Assembly: GCA_023388195.1 (NCBI GenBank)
Contig: JAEWGR010000027.1
Location: 1-6,918 of the forward strand
DNA length: 6,918 nucleotides
From: Bacillota bacterium
GTDB taxonomy: Bacteria; Bacillota; Negativicutes; Sporomusales; Sporomusaceae
Direction: 5' to 3'
The notes below the pieces were generated by a model. It saw only the letters and a program-made list of their open reading frames with translations, ran no database searches and was not told the DNA's origin. A program made the position numbers and the translations under genes. Positions 5,990-6,918 of the stretch are shown here, in pieces (within the stretch, counting starts at the first letter, position 1; each line of letters opens with the position of its first letter).

Positions 5990-6918
5990 ATGAATAAATT
6001 TGGGCTGTATCTACATGTGCCGTTTTGCCGGCAAAAGTGTTTCTACTGTGACTTTTCTTCTTATGCAGGAGCTGAACATTTGTTCATTGCCTATACTGCC
6101 GCCTTGTGCCAGCAGATTGCTGAACAGGGCGGTCTGTTATGTAAGCCGGCTGTGGACACCATCTATATTGGCGGCGGCACCCCCAGCCTGTTGCCTGTGC
6201 AACTGCTGGAACAAATATTGTCTGCTCTAGACCGAAGTTTTAGCATCCATAGCGAAGCCGAAATCAGTATGGAAGCTAATCCGGGCACGGTAACAAAAAA
6301 TCAGCTGGCAGCTTTGCAGGCGGCCGGAATCAACAGGCTAAGTTTTGGGGTCCAGTCTTTTGATGACAATTTGCTGATTCGCCTGGGGCGGATTCACAAA
6401 ACGGCAGACACGCTGGCCGCATTGGCAGATGCATATCGTGCCGGCTTTAATAATATTAGCATTGATTTGATGTATGGTCTGCCAGGGCAGCAGGCGGCGG
6501 GGTTTGCCCGGGAATTGGAGCAGGCAGCGGCATTAGGCATCGACCATTTGTCTGTATATGGACTGAAGCTGGAAGAGGGAACACCGTTTTGTTCAGCTTA
6601 CGATCAGGGCTTGCTGACTCTGCCGGATGAAATGGCCGAGGAGAAAATGTATGATCTAATGGTTGAAGTTTTACCAGGCAAAGGATTGCAGCGGTATGAA
6701 ATATCTAATTTTGCCCGCCCGGGTAAGGAATGCCGCCACAATCTCAAATATTGGCACTATCAGCCCTATTTAGGTTTGGGGGCTGCCGCCCATTCTTTTG
6801 TAAACGGGGAGCGGACAGGGGCTGTAGCCGGGATTGAAGAGTACATCCGGGCAATCGAAGCCGGCTGCTCGCCGGTTGCTATGCGGGAAAACTTAACCAG
6901 GGCCCAGTCGATATCCGA
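5990..6918 (+). CDS. hemW: Heme chaperone HemW (radical-SAM family), 3' end outside window
   Basis: 309 residues are visible before the window ends; the family has roughly 380. The protein opens with LYLHVPFC and the radical-SAM cluster motif CRQKCFYC (Cys13, Cys17, Cys20), then GGGTPS (61-66), EANPGT (95-100) and RLSFGVQSF (116-124). HNLKYW (250-255) is the HNxxYW heme-binding motif of HemW. The position two residues after Cys20 is Phe, not the fourth Cys of true HemN coproporphyrinogen dehydrogenases. Both points favour the heme chaperone, often misannotated as coproporphyrinogen III oxidase. HemW is known to bind heme and hand it to membrane respiratory enzymes. ATG at 5990 follows AAAGGG (5977-5982), which overlaps the lepA stop, suggesting coupled expression. 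In Bacillus hrcA-grpE-dnaK would follow. Confidence 0.95.
   Translation, partial: MNKFGLYLHVPFCRQKCFYCDFSSYAGAEHLFIAYTAALCQQIAEQGGLLCKPAVDTIYIGGGTPSLLPVQLLEQILSALDRSFSIHSEAEISMEANPGTVTKNQLAALQAAGINRLSFGVQSFDDNLLIRLGRIHKTADTLAALADAYRAGFNNISIDLMYGLPGQQAAGFARELEQAAALGIDHLSVYGLKLEEGTPFCSAYDQGLLTLPDEMAEEKMYDLMVEVLPGKGLQRYEISNFARPGKECRHNLKYWHYQPYLGLGAAAHSFVNGERTGAVAGIEEYIRAIEAGCSPVAMRENLTRAQSIS

Noticed and set aside
1..6918. CRISPR arrays, insertion sequences, tRNA/rRNA genes, riboswitches, phage remnants
   Set aside because: I saw no direct repeat arrays, terminal inverted repeats with a transposase, cloverleaf sequences or long structured leaders; intergenic gaps are short and explained by promoters and terminators.

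Overview
The window reads as chromosomal core sequence from an endospore-forming, low-to-mid GC Firmicute. It carries two dedicated sporulation/germination genes (gpr, spoIIP) in the conserved neighbourhood rpsT / gpr-spoIIP-(small membrane protein)-lepA-hemW, which is also the Bacillus subtilis order. Protein details (a compact GPR, a middle gene unlike Bacillus YqxA, a histidine kinase beside rpsT) suggest a lineage distant from Bacillus. A spore-forming anaerobe of the Negativicutes or Clostridia is my best guess, with Negativicutes slightly preferred, but the sequence alone does not prove it.

Layout. Positions 1-717 (+) hold the C-terminal end of a PAS-linked sensor histidine kinase of the sporulation-kinase type, followed by a rho-independent terminator (801-828). 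Facing it, rpsT (ribosomal protein S20) lies on the minus strand at 956-1225. It begins at a TTG codon behind a near-perfect Shine-Dalgarno, is driven by an extended -10 promoter (1260-1288) and ends at a strong 15-bp hairpin terminator (909-944). Divergent from rpsT, gpr (1381-2352, spore germination protease) has a candidate forespore sigma-F/sigma-G promoter at 1312-1341. It is followed by spoIIP (2463-3566, engulfment cell-wall hydrolase) and an unrecognised single-pass membrane protein (3593-4096). A consensus extended -10 vegetative promoter at 4100-4129 then starts the housekeeping part: lepA (4182-5978) and, 11 bp later, hemW (from 5990, cut by the window end).

How they fit together. 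SpoIIP is needed for engulfment of the forespore. GPR is made as a zymogen in the forespore and degrades the small acid-soluble DNA-binding proteins at germination. The membrane protein between spoIIP and lepA is a positional counterpart of yqxA and could be co-transcribed with the sporulation genes. LepA (EF4) and HemW (heme chaperone of the radical-SAM superfamily) are housekeeping. The kinase may feed the Spo0A phosphorelay, but that is inference.

No CRISPR array, mobile element, tRNA or rRNA is visible. The longest gene-free stretch (718-955) is under 300 bp and holds two back-to-back terminators. I see no evidence of a wholly new system. The most novel item is the unassigned membrane protein at 3593-4096; the most useful corrections are the starts of rpsT and lepA.
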